IMG/VR virus record: IMGVR_UViG_3300041016_000283
Location: 1-29,783 of that record
Origin: a virus
Reading direction: 5' to 3' (one strand)
Length of the DNA stretch: 29,783 bases
A program made the translations under genes and the position numbers. Below are positions 22,429-28,373 of the stretch, in pieces (positions within the stretch are counted from its first letter, which is position 1; the number at the start of each line of letters is the position of its first letter). The notes below the pieces were generated by a model. That model was not told the origin of the DNA. It worked only from the letters and a program-made list of their open reading frames with translations, and made no database searches.

Positions 22429-22590
22429 TTAAAATGCTTTTATAATTCCTTCCTTTTTTTTATCACTATATCTTTTTTGGTTTGCCCTCTGGCATTCTAA
22501 ACATAAACAGTATATACCGCTTATAGTTCTATGGTCTTTTCTAAACTCCTCCAATGCCTTCTCTTTTTTGCACTTCGTACATTTTTTCAT
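22429..22590 (-). CDS. Small CxxC zinc-finger-like protein
   Basis: 53 residues from the ATG at 22590. It has MKKCTKCKKEKALEEFRKDH followed by YCLCLECQRANQKRY, that is, two CxxC pairs about 26 residues apart, which could bind one zinc ion as in the short knuckles often encoded beside HNH or nuclease genes. It overlaps the preceding small gene by 50 bases in another frame, and both may be real. The lysine-rich tail (SDKKKEGIIKAF) is compatible with nucleic-acid binding. Confidence 0.65.
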   Translation of the reverse strand: MKKCTKCKKEKALEEFRKDHRTISGIYCLCLECQRANQKRYSDKKKEGIIKAF

Positions 22591-22720
22591 AAAACTCTTT
22601 TTCAAATATTAATAAATTTTTTTCCTCAACACATTCTATATAACCACGATAATAGTTTTTAAAATCTTTAGTATAGCACCATTTTAAGCTGCCATATTCT
22701 CTATATCTAATCTGCCACAT
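22541..22720 (-). CDS. Small hypothetical protein
   Basis: 59 residues from the ATG at 22720. It opens MWQIRYREYGSLKWCYTKDF with several Tyr and Trp, then CVEEKNLLIFEKEFYEKMYE. No recognised family. A TTG at 22726 lies two codons upstream, but the ATG at 22720 is the better start because it directly follows one copy of a 21-bp repeat also found before the PAPS-reductase-like gene. Its last 50 bases overlap the zinc-finger-like gene. Confidence 0.6.
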   Translation of the reverse strand: MWQIRYREYGSLKWCYTKDFKNYYRGYIECVEEKNLLIFEKEFYEKMYEVQKREGIGGV

Positions 22721-22738
22721 CTTCAAAGTATTTAACTA
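22718..22738. repeat. 21-bp direct repeat, copy A (cassette boundary)
   Basis: Identical over 21 bases to 23458-23478. On the minus strand the copy ends in GAAGATG, its last three bases being the ATG of the 22541-22720 gene, and starts TAGTTAAATAC, which includes the stop of the PAPS-reductase-like gene. The copies start 740 bp apart and bracket that gene. Confidence 0.85.
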
Positions 22739-23460
22739 GTACACGAGCAATTAAATGCCGGATTGAGATCTGATAAATCTTGTCCTTTGAATAAATCATT
22801 TTGTGCATAGTTTAATAATTGTTTGTAGGTTGTATCTTGAAAGTATGTATGTCCTTTGCCTTTTAATTTACTTAATTCCTCATCTTCAATCCATTCGTTT
22901 GCTAATTCAGGATATGACCTTAAAATATTTATTATTGCATTTTTACCTTTAAGGAAACATAAAGTGCAGTTTCCTAATATAGCAGAGATTTCCAAAGTAT
23001 AGGGTTTTTTACTCCAATAGTCATTTACTTGTGCCTTATCAATACCTTGTTCGTATAAAGGAAATACAGGATAAATATAGGCTTGTCGTTTCTCATATCC
23101 TTTAACCCTGCGTTCTTCATCTGCTCTAAATCCTACCATCCATTCATAATTTTGTTTACCATAGTTTGCCCTTAACCATCTTTTTGCAGTCTTTATTTTA
23201 AGTTCAACTGTGCAAATTCTTTTTACTCTATTAGGTATTGTTCTAAATTTTGTATGTTCTAGCATTCCTCTAAATCCACCTTCATAGGAAATCCTTATTA
23301 CAGGTATTTTTTCGTAAGCCTCAAAGTCATTTATAAATTTATAAGTCTTTGGGTGCTCTCTTTTAGTATCTGCAAACAAAACAATATCACCTTCACGATA
23401 GTTCATTATTGTCATCAATGCACTTGTCTTGCCACCGCTAAAATTAATTACCCTTTTCAT
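22732..23460 (-). CDS. PAPS-reductase-like / N-type PP-loop protein
   Basis: 242 residues from the ATG at 23460. The N-terminal PP-loop is FSGGKTS (residues 7-13), followed by VLFADTKREHPKTYKFINDF, the usual nucleotide-binding strand. Cysteines lie in RICTVELKIK, in ILGNCTLCFLKGKN and at the end in NCSCTS, a spacing compatible with an iron-sulfur site, as in DndC- or PAPS-reductase-type enzymes. These proteins activate sulfate or modify DNA or RNA; DNA phosphorothioation partners are absent here. The gene is flanked by exact 21-bp direct repeats, suggesting a cassette. Function is inferred from fold. Confidence 0.85.
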   Translation of the reverse strand: MKRVINFSGGKTSALMTIMNYREGDIVLFADTKREHPKTYKFINDFEAYEKIPVIRISYEGGFRGMLEHTKFRTIPNRVKRICTVELKIKTAKRWLRANYGKQNYEWMVGFRADEERRVKGYEKRQAYIYPVFPLYEQGIDKAQVNDYWSKKPYTLEISAILGNCTLCFLKGKNAIINILRSYPELANEWIEDEELSKLKGKGHTYFQDTTYKQLLNYAQNDLFKGQDLSDLNPAFNCSCTS

Positions 23461-24172
23461 CTTCAAAGTATTTAACTATTGCTAATGCTTTACATTGCCT
23501 ATCAAAATAATTAGGGTTTTTAATCTGCTCTTTAAATTCCTTTGCTTCTACCGGTAGCATTTTTAAAATCCTTTGACTGTTATCTGCGTTTACTATTCTC
23601 ATTATTTTTTCACTCTGGGCTTTATCTATAATTAATTTACCTTGTTTTAATAAAATATCAAATACCCTATGAATATTAAATATTTTGTTAAAATCAGTTT
23701 TATAACTATTATTCCAATCATTACGAGTAAAGTCCACAATCTCATCCTCTGTTAATTTTGGCACAGGTAATTGATTTATAGGTTTTATTTGTTTCCTTAC
23801 ATCATTAGCTTTTGATTTATACGCATTCATTACTTGGCTTATAAACTTACCACTAAACTTTTCGTAGTGTTCCACATTACAATCTAACTTTCCCAATGTA
23901 GCTAATTTAAACGCAATACGAAACTCCTGTATTGTAAACATTGGATAGCTTGTACGAATAAAATCCTCAATAATAGAATACTCATCAGGATCTGGAAGCC
24001 TAGTTAATCCTATCAAAGTAAAAATATAAGCAAGATTTTGTTTTAAAATTACAGGGCTGACAAGGTTTAATTTATCGCCATTAAAACAAGATGCTATTTC
24101 ACTCTCCAACCCATTGCTTGAGATCTGACATTCTTTTTGTACTTGCTGCGGTAGCTGATTTTGTTGTTGCAT
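23444..24172 (-). CDS. Replication-associated protein, putative
   Basis: 242 residues. Helical, with SPVILKQNLAYIFTLIGLTR and FTIQEFRIAFKLATLGKLDC, then VEHYEKFSGKFISQVMNAYK. The last part is a long helix-rich tail (KMLPVEAKEFKEQIKNPNYF) ending FEDEKGN. It follows the DUF4373-type gene with an overlap of 74 bases in another frame, a position often held by helicase-loader or primosome proteins. I see no Walker motifs, so a loader or accessory role is a guess. Its C-terminal codons lie inside the 21-bp repeat copy B. Confidence 0.55.
   Translation of the reverse strand: MQQQNQLPQQVQKECQISSNGLESEIASCFNGDKLNLVSPVILKQNLAYIFTLIGLTRLPDPDEYSIIEDFIRTSYPMFTIQEFRIAFKLATLGKLDCNVEHYEKFSGKFISQVMNAYKSKANDVRKQIKPINQLPVPKLTEDEIVDFTRNDWNNSYKTDFNKIFNIHRVFDILLKQGKLIIDKAQSEKIMRIVNADNSQRILKMLPVEAKEFKEQIKNPNYFDRQCKALAIVKYFEDEKGN
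23458..23478. repeat. 21-bp direct repeat, copy B (cassette boundary)
   Basis: Exact second copy of 22718-22738. Here the repeat holds the codons VKYFED of the preceding replication-associated gene and, at its end, the ATG of the PAPS-reductase-like gene, so the sequence serves two genes at once. Confidence 0.85.
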
Positions 24173-24779
24173 ATTTATCTTTGTTTTTATTCCAAGTTAA
24201 TATCCTGCGTTCAAGATTAAAAAACTTTTCTAGTTCGTATCGTAATTTACCATTTTTATCTGATTCAGTCCAATACATTAAAAAATTTTCATATTCATTA
24301 TCTAATTCTAATTTGTAGGGAATAAGTTTATTTATAAACTGTTCTCTATAATCTATTATAGTTTCTTTTACTTTTATTTCCTTTTCTTTTCTTTTCTTTG
24401 CATTGCCCTCCCCAATAGCCCCCCCAATAGCCCCCCCATTTAGCCACCTATTATTTGCGCCTGTTTTACCGCTTTCGCTTAATTTCTGTCGTAATGCTAA
24501 ATGATTTTGTAATCGTTCTGAATGGAACTCCCCAGATTCAATAGTAAATAAATTAAAGTTCATTAATACTCCATTAACTTTTACATCTGTGCATTGCATT
24601 TGCATTGCTAATACAGGTATTAATTCAAGCGGTAATTTACCTCCGGCACTTGCTAACTGTTCAACTAAAAACCAATAGATCCCATAGCCTTCCATACCTA
24701 GCTGATGCCTTAAAAACAAAATTTTTGTATCATTAGCAGCGTTATAATCGTGGCTAAAATAATATGAATTACTTTTCAT
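24099..24779 (-). CDS. Replisome organiser-like protein (DUF4373 / Lin1244-type)
   Basis: 226 residues. The N-terminal 95 residues fit the DUF4373 domain: MKSNSYYFSHDYNAANDTKI, then QLGMEGYGIYWFLVEQLASA, and a LMNFNLFTIESGEFHSERL stretch. Members are winged-helix DNA-binding proteins found at phage replication origins. The linker at 113-126 carries two GGAI units encoded by exact 12-bp tandem repeats with G7 runs. The C-terminal part (LRYELEKFFNLERRILTWNK) is helical and may contact a helicase or loader. Its ATG is only 10 bases after the last G-C pair of a structured leader. Confidence 0.85.
   Translation of the reverse strand: MKSNSYYFSHDYNAANDTKILFLRHQLGMEGYGIYWFLVEQLASAGGKLPLELIPVLAMQMQCTDVKVNGVLMNFNLFTIESGEFHSERLQNHLALRQKLSESGKTGANNRWLNGGAIGGAIGEGNAKKRKEKEIKVKETIIDYREQFINKLIPYKLELDNEYENFLMYWTESDKNGKLRYELEKFFNLERRILTWNKNKDKYATTKSATAASTKRMSDLKQWVGE
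24414..24437 (-). repeat. Tandem 12-bp repeat inside the replication organiser
   Basis: On the minus strand two exact copies of GGGGGGGCTATT (24437-24426 and 24425-24414) encode Gly-Gly-Ala-Ile twice. Each contains a run of seven G residues, so slippage and length variation are likely. It lies in a flexible linker after the DNA-binding domain. Confidence 0.85.
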
Positions 24780-24783
24780 AAAT

Positions 24784-24869
24784 AAAAAAGCCCTCGGATT
24801 TGCAGGTAATTGCAGTACCTACGCCTCTTCGGGCAATGATTTTAAAAACAAAGGATTCTGCAATAACCC
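24784..24869 (-). ncRNA. Structured leader RNA: two hairpins with kissing loops and a kink-turn, ending in a U-tract
   Basis: On the minus strand hairpin 1 is GGGUU (24869-24865), loop AUUGCAG (24864-24858), AAUCC (24857-24853), with one G-U pair. Hairpin 2 spans 24834-24790: GCCC/GGGC basal stem, a GAA bulge, tandem G-A/A-G pairs, GG/CC, a C/AAAU internal loop, a 7-bp stem (GUAGGUA / UACCUGC) and loop CUGCAAU (24815-24809). The two 7-nt loops are perfect complements. The GAA bulge plus tandem GA pairs is a standard kink-turn. Six U residues (24789-24784) follow, then AUUU and the AUG at 24779. It may be an attenuator or ligand- or protein-controlled leader. No known class was recognised. Confidence 0.6.
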
Positions 24870-25273
24870 TATTTTGATACAAAGTTACTATATTTTCCAA
24901 TCTCATCTTGGATTATTTCTATCTTATTTCTGTACCAATCTTCTGTAACCATTAGATCTCCACATTTTTTGATTGAATATAAGACTGTGCTATGGTCTTG
25001 TACTCCAATCTCTAAAGCTATTTCTTTTAGTGATAGCCTTGTAAAGTTCTTTAAAATAAAAGCAGCAGCCTTTCTCCCGAATACAGTTGTTTGTTTCCTG
25101 TTTTGTAAACTAATATCACATTCAAATACATCCTCAACTAATGATACTAATTTTTTCGGTGTAATGTTAATTATCTTTTCATCAGTTATTAAATTGTTTT
25201 TCTTTAATATCTTTTTAAGAATTTTTAACTGCTCTGCACTATGCCGGTAGTATGCTACTATTTCGCTATTCAT
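24869..25273 (-). CDS. DnaA C-terminal (domain IV)-like DNA-binding protein
   Basis: 134 residues with no AAA+ part. Residues 60-115 (RKQTTVFGRKAAAFILKNFT, then LSLKEIALEIGVQDHSTVLY) carry the DnaA domain IV helix-turn-helix, with GVQDHSTVLYSIKK corresponding to the DHSTV signature that contacts the DnaA box. The N-terminal 55 residues are helical. Such single-domain proteins in phages may direct initiation or recruit the host DnaA. It is the last gene before the structured leader, whose first paired base is the G of this gene's TAG stop codon. Confidence 0.9.
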   Translation of the reverse strand: MNSEIVAYYRHSAEQLKILKKILKKNNLITDEKIINITPKKLVSLVEDVFECDISLQNRKQTTVFGRKAAAFILKNFTRLSLKEIALEIGVQDHSTVLYSIKKCGDLMVTEDWYRNKIEIIQDEIGKYSNFVSK

Positions 25274-25459
25274 TTAAAATGGGGTTTCTGTTGGTTTGTA
25301 TGTGTCCTCATAAATTTGGTAATCTGGATGCTTTGATTCCTTTTTAAATTTATTCTCCCACATAGAATATCTTTGCCCATTAATGGTAAAGTTAATTACT
25401 ACACCCTTGCTCGTTTCTTTTTTCCAAGCACCGATTTTGATTTTTTCTACTTCGTTCAT
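25274..25459 (-). CDS. Small conserved hypothetical protein
   Basis: 61 residues: KIKIGAWKKETSKGVVINFT followed by NGQRYSMWENKFKKES, beta-rich, reminiscent of DUF736-like small phage proteins. The stop abuts the next ATG (TAA ATG). Function unknown; part of the early block that includes ERF and the DnaA-like gene. Confidence 0.6.
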   Translation of the reverse strand: MNEVEKIKIGAWKKETSKGVVINFTINGQRYSMWENKFKKESKHPDYQIYEDTYKPTETPF

Positions 25460-25463
25460 TTGT

Positions 25464-25667
25464 TTATTTTTTTAATGAATAATTTGTTACATACTTTGGT
25501 TTCTTTGCAGATCCCACATTTACATTAGTGCTTATAATCTTGTACCCTTCTCTTTTAAGGTTAAATACATAAGCTGCTAATCTCATTGTTCCACACTTTC
25601 TTAATGCCTGTATAGATGTTAGGCTTCCTTTTTTTAGGTGATTAAGCACCTGTGTTTGTTGTGTCAT
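25464..25667 (-). CDS. Small helix-turn-helix protein
   Basis: 67 residues matching the short phage HTH family (HTH_39-like by memory): TQVLNHLKKGSLTSIQALRK followed by CGTMRLAAYVFNLKREGYKI. The recognition helix is the MRLAAYVFNLKRE region. Likely a regulator or accessory of the replication block. It overlaps the preceding gene by 26 bases. Confidence 0.85.
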   Translation of the reverse strand: MTQQTQVLNHLKKGSLTSIQALRKCGTMRLAAYVFNLKREGYKIISTNVNVGSAKKPKYVTNYSLKK

Positions 25668-25827
25668 CTTGATTTATTTGATTACTAAATACTGCTTTAA
25701 TTTCGCATTTATCTTCCCATTTTTTTATATACTCTTGTAATTCAATGTAGGCTTGTGCATCATACCAAGCATAATGATAAACCTTTGCTAAAAGCATTTG
25801 CCTTTCTATTGGTATTAAATTTCTCAT
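25642..25827 (-). CDS. Small hypothetical protein
   Basis: 61 residues. It opens MRNLIPIERQMLLAKVYHYA and is helical, ending FSNQINQDDTTNTGA. The ATG at 25827 overlaps the ERF stop by ATGA. No recognised family; the tight overlaps support a real gene. Confidence 0.6.
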   Translation of the reverse strand: MRNLIPIERQMLLAKVYHYAWYDAQAYIELQEYIKKWEDKCEIKAVFSNQINQDDTTNTGA

Positions 25828-26438
25828 AAACTTTTTTTAGCTTTCTTAATATCGCTTTGGTTGTAATTAAACCCCATTGCAATTCTGTCTTTATCTTCTA
25901 TCTGATTGCTTAATAGATTTACCTCTGCTTTTTTATAACTATCTATTGTGGTAATCGCTTCAATCCTTATGGCTAATTTTTCTTTTGCCTGTTCATCATA
26001 AGTAGTTGATTCAAGCATAGTCAATAGGAATAAGCGTTTATCTGCGCCAACCTCATCTTCGTGCTTATTTGTAGCATCTGAATCTTTGGTATCATCAATA
26101 GCAAATAAACCATTAAGCGCATACTTTCGTGCATAGCTTGATGCAGATCCGGTAATCTGTGCAGCATCCATTCCCTTTTTAACTTCCTCTTCTCTAGCCC
26201 ACCCAGATACCTGTACCCTTTCGCCAATATCATCAAGTAGCGTTGCAGTTGCTTTTATATAAAGCCGATCTCCTACCAATACAACTTCATCACTAATAAT
26301 TAAAGCAGTATTATATTTAAACAATATAGGTTTAACCGCTTCAATAATATCCTCTGCGCTTCGGTATTTATATTTACCAAAGTTGTTTGTTTGCCCTTTC
26401 GGTGCTTTTAATTCATTTTGAATTTTAAATAAGTTCAT
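25824..26438 (-). CDS. erf: ERF-family single-strand annealing recombinase
   Basis: 204 residues. The ERF domain spans about 1-115: LKAPKGQTNNFGKYKYRSAE, then VQVSGWAREEEVKKGMDAAQ and the signature GSASSYARKYALNGLFAIDD with the following DSDA. ERF proteins anneal complementary single strands and support recombination-dependent phage replication. The C-terminal 80 residues (DKRLFLLTMLESTTYDEQAK) are charged and helical. It lies with HTH and DnaA-like genes in a block headed by the promoter at 27110-27135. Confidence 0.93.
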   Translation of the reverse strand: MNLFKIQNELKAPKGQTNNFGKYKYRSAEDIIEAVKPILFKYNTALIISDEVVLVGDRLYIKATATLLDDIGERVQVSGWAREEEVKKGMDAAQITGSASSYARKYALNGLFAIDDTKDSDATNKHEDEVGADKRLFLLTMLESTTYDEQAKEKLAIRIEAITTIDSYKKAEVNLLSNQIEDKDRIAMGFNYNQSDIKKAKKSL

Positions 26439-26442
26439 AGTT

Positions 26443-26667
26443 TTAATTTATAAAGTTTTCAAAGTTTTCTGACCAATCATCCATTCTTACAGAAGGTTTA
26501 TATTTAACAGTTATTTTAATTTCCTGTTTGCCGGTGTACTCTTTTAATACTGCCCTTGCTTTTATCCATTTATCATAATAATCTTTTTTACGAAGGGGAT
26601 GGCAGCGTTCATATTTACCTCTATATAATTCAACATCTAATAATAATTCGGCTAATTTAAAGTTCAT
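26443..26667 (-). CDS. Small basic hypothetical protein
   Basis: 74 residues from the ATG at 26667 (MNFKLAELLLDVELYRGKYE). A TTG at 26691 lies 8 codons upstream, but the ATG gives an 11-base overlap with the preceding stop, the style used throughout. Basic, with a DYYDKWIKARAVLKEY stretch and a C-terminal MDDWSENFENFIN. No recognised family. Confidence 0.65.
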   Translation of the reverse strand: MNFKLAELLLDVELYRGKYERCHPLRKKDYYDKWIKARAVLKEYTGKQEIKITVKYKPSVRMDDWSENFENFIN

Positions 26668-26827
26668 TTGCTTGAATTTTAATTTGCTCAATTTGGTTTT
26701 CTGCCTGTATGTCTTTTATAATCTCCTCCTCATCTTCCTCCTCCCAATCGCAATGGTCTAAACAATCAGGACAAATTCCCATCTCTGGTTCTGTGGTATG
26801 CGCTCCGCAGCAAGTTGAGTATGACAT
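26657..26827 (-). CDS. Small CxxC zinc-ribbon-like protein
   Basis: 56 residues from the ATG at 26827. MSYSTCCGAHTTEPEMGICP continues into DCLDHCDWEEEDEEEIIKDI; a CC pair and CxxC (with a third Cys) could bind zinc. The second half is strongly acidic. The start overlaps the stop of the preceding gene as TAATG and the end overlaps the following gene by 11 bases. No known function. Confidence 0.65.
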   Translation of the reverse strand: MSYSTCCGAHTTEPEMGICPDCLDHCDWEEEDEEEIIKDIQAENQIEQIKIQANEL

Positions 26828-27072
26828 TATTTATTAATTGTTTCAAGGTTAGTAAATTTGCTACTTGGGATTTCTAATTCAAAATCTTCGGTAATCAAAG
26901 TTTCCCTTTCTTTTTTTACATACTTCTCTTTAAAAGCATTGTATTTAATGTAGGCATCTGCTTCGGTGTAAGCCAAATCAAGTGCTAATCCATCAACGCG
27001 AATCCAATAATAATCTTTGAAATCATTGTAAGTGGTTTCCCATTTTGATTCCTTTTGTAGTTCAATTTTCAT
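26827..27072 (-). CDS. Small hypothetical protein, first gene of the early block
   Basis: 81 residues: MKIELQKESKWETTYNDFKD, then YYWIRVDGLALDLAYTEADA, mixed alpha/beta. It is the first gene behind the promoter at 27110-27135, with a perfect 8-bp inverted repeat in between (27080-27105). A role as an early regulator is plausible from position alone. No recognised family. Confidence 0.7.
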   Translation of the reverse strand: MKIELQKESKWETTYNDFKDYYWIRVDGLALDLAYTEADAYIKYNAFKEKYVKKERETLITEDFELEIPSSKFTNLETINK

Positions 27073-27079
27073 AGTTTTA

Positions 27080-27105
27080 ATGTCGTAGGGTTTTTATTAC
27101 GACAT
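27080..27105. repeat. Perfect 8-bp inverted repeat just downstream of the promoter
   Basis: ATGTCGTA (27080-27087) and TACGACAT (27098-27105) are exact reverse complements around 10 bases. The pair starts about 4 bases after the -7-like element and ends 7 bases before the ATG at 27072. It could be an operator or, in RNA, a 5' stem-loop protecting the transcript end. Confidence 0.75.
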
Positions 27106-27109
27106 AGCG

Positions 27110-27135
27110 AATATACAACTTTTATCCATATTATA
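27110..27135 (-). promoter_or_regulatory. Putative phage promoter, copy 1 (early block)
   Basis: Minus-strand site with TATAATATGGATA and GTATATT, 24 of 26 identical to the site at 14514-14539. The TATATTCG sequence at its 3' end resembles the Bacteroidota -7 element TAnnTTTG. It lies between a terminator and the first early gene. Confidence 0.78.
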
Positions 27136-27161
27136 AACATTTTATCTTAATTATTTTGCAT

Positions 27162-27185
27162 AAAAAAACCACTCAAATAAGTGGT
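27162..27185 (-). terminator. Intrinsic terminator after the lysis/exonuclease unit
   Basis: Minus-strand stem ACCACT (27185-27180) / AGTGGT (27073+ register: 27173-27168), loop of 6, followed by seven T residues (27168-27162, the first also closing the stem). It lies 24 bases after the stop at 27210 and about 27 bases upstream of the promoter at 27110-27135. Confidence 0.85.
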
Positions 27186-27209
27186 AATGCCTTATATATA
27201 ATAATAAAT

Positions 27210-27455
27210 TTATATATCTTCCTCTTCTATATCAAACATTTCAGTATGCAATTCATCTATAATATTAGATATTATTTCAATAGATTGCTTTCTAATCTTT
27301 TTAATTTTATTCGCTTCTATTTTACTAATCAGCGTTAGATCTATTTCATCAACTGCCGAGATAGCATAATAAGCACAGGAAATTAAATCACTTCTTGTGG
27401 TAGCTTCTGCATCTTCCCATTCTATTTCCTCCTCAATTTTAACCGGATCTTCCAT
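27210..27455 (-). CDS. Small acidic hypothetical protein
   Basis: 81 residues, very acidic: MEDPVKIEEEIEWEDAEATT at the start and FDIEEEDI at the end. The middle (YYAISAVDEIDLTLISKIEA) is helical. Acidic small phage proteins often mimic DNA or bind host enzymes, but nothing here shows that. It is followed by a terminator. No recognised family. Confidence 0.6.
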   Translation of the reverse strand: MEDPVKIEEEIEWEDAEATTRSDLISCAYYAISAVDEIDLTLISKIEANKIKKIRKQSIEIISNIIDELHTEMFDIEEEDI

Positions 27456-27456
27456 A

Positions 27457-27642
27457 TTAAAGTTTTAAGGTTGCTTCATCTGGTCTATCAATTTCTTTTA
27501 CTTCAACTCTTTGACCGCCTCTTATCTTTGCTAACATCTTTGAGATCTGATTCTCAACTGCATAGTATTCCTGTAATCTATTAACTAGCCATAACTCTTG
27601 TTCGCTTAAACTCCATTTACTAAATCCTTTTGGCATTTTCAT
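27457..27642 (-). CDS. Small hypothetical protein
   Basis: 61 residues, helical: SKWSLSEQELWLVNRLQEYY, then AVENQISKMLAKIRGGQRVE, possibly dimeric through the second helix. No recognised family. Overlaps the exonuclease stop by 4 bases. Confidence 0.6.
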   Translation of the reverse strand: MKMPKGFSKWSLSEQELWLVNRLQEYYAVENQISKMLAKIRGGQRVEVKEIDRPDEATLKL

Positions 27643-28373
27643 TTGTCAGTTTTTGAATGATATGTTGAACAAGTTTTACACTTGTATTGTATTTTTTTTA
27701 ATCCTGATGCAGTTGTTCTTTTTAGATTTATAATTAAATCATCACTTCCACATTCAGGGCAAGATCCCCTATCTTCTCCAAATATAACACCATAATGCGT
27801 TTTAGAAATTATATGCGGTCTTAATTTTTTAAACACACTTTCCAATAATATTACATCCTTTTTGCAATACTTTATCATTTTCTCCATTGCATCTTTATCT
27901 TTATGCAATAGTATATCCTTCCATAGACTAAACTCCGTTTTAATCTTTTGCCCTATCCCTAAAAAATCTGCTATATAATTTAACCTATTAGATTGAAATC
28001 TAAATTTAGATCTGGCAATCTTTAGCGTATCAATAGTTACATAGCTAGGGAACATATCTATTTGATGAAATAAGCATCTTGTTCTTATCCACGCTAAATC
28101 AAACCGATCTCCATTATGCCCTACCATTTCACTAGATTGATTTGCTACCTGTATAAATTTTAATAGCATAGCTTTATCCGTTTGCCTTAAATCCCATTGT
28201 AAAGAATGTACTTCCTTTTCATCTTCCCACTTATAACAAATGCAAATTATAGATCTCTCTCTAATTATGTTATCCGTTGTTATATTTTTTTTAAAACCTG
28301 CCTCCCAAAACAATCCTATATTAGGGCTTGTTTCAATGTCAAAGAATAATCTTCTCCGTTTGGTTTGTAGCAT
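27639..28373 (-). CDS. DnaQ-like 3'-5' exonuclease with C-terminal zinc ribbon
   Basis: 244 residues. The three Exo motifs of the RNase H-like fold are present: DIET at 12-15 (Exo I), HNGDRFDL at 86-93 (Exo II) and KYCKKDVILLESVF (Exo III). The C-terminus carries SCPECGSDD and CKTC, a CxxC...CxxC zinc ribbon, unusual for this exonuclease type and suggesting DNA- or protein-binding. It may trim ends during replication or recombination, or act as a proofreader for an unidentified polymerase. No polymerase gene is visible in the window. Confidence 0.88.
   Translation of the reverse strand: MLQTKRRRLFFDIETSPNIGLFWEAGFKKNITTDNIIRERSIICICYKWEDEKEVHSLQWDLRQTDKAMLLKFIQVANQSSEMVGHNGDRFDLAWIRTRCLFHQIDMFPSYVTIDTLKIARSKFRFQSNRLNYIADFLGIGQKIKTEFSLWKDILLHKDKDAMEKMIKYCKKDVILLESVFKKLRPHIISKTHYGVIFGEDRGSCPECGSDDLIINLKRTTASGLKKIQYKCKTCSTYHSKTDK

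Noticed and set aside
24790-24834. The CAAATCC stretch and GCCC/GGGC ends look like part of a tRNA T-arm and acceptor stem
   Set aside because: The element is only 45 bases between the outer pairs, has no anticodon or D arm, and the ends pair over just 4 bp, so no tRNA fold is possible.
24784-24834. Ordinary intrinsic terminator
   Set aside because: A U6 tract is present, but the basal stem is only 4 bp and is interrupted by a GAA bulge and tandem GA pairs, and the loop complements an upstream loop. A terminator function may be part of it, but it does not explain the rest.
24879-24890. TAACTTTG on the minus strand as a host-type -7 promoter element before the structured leader
   Set aside because: It matches TAnnTTTG, but no TTTG/TTG lies at the right distance upstream and it is inside the end of the DnaA-like gene, so it is only weak evidence.
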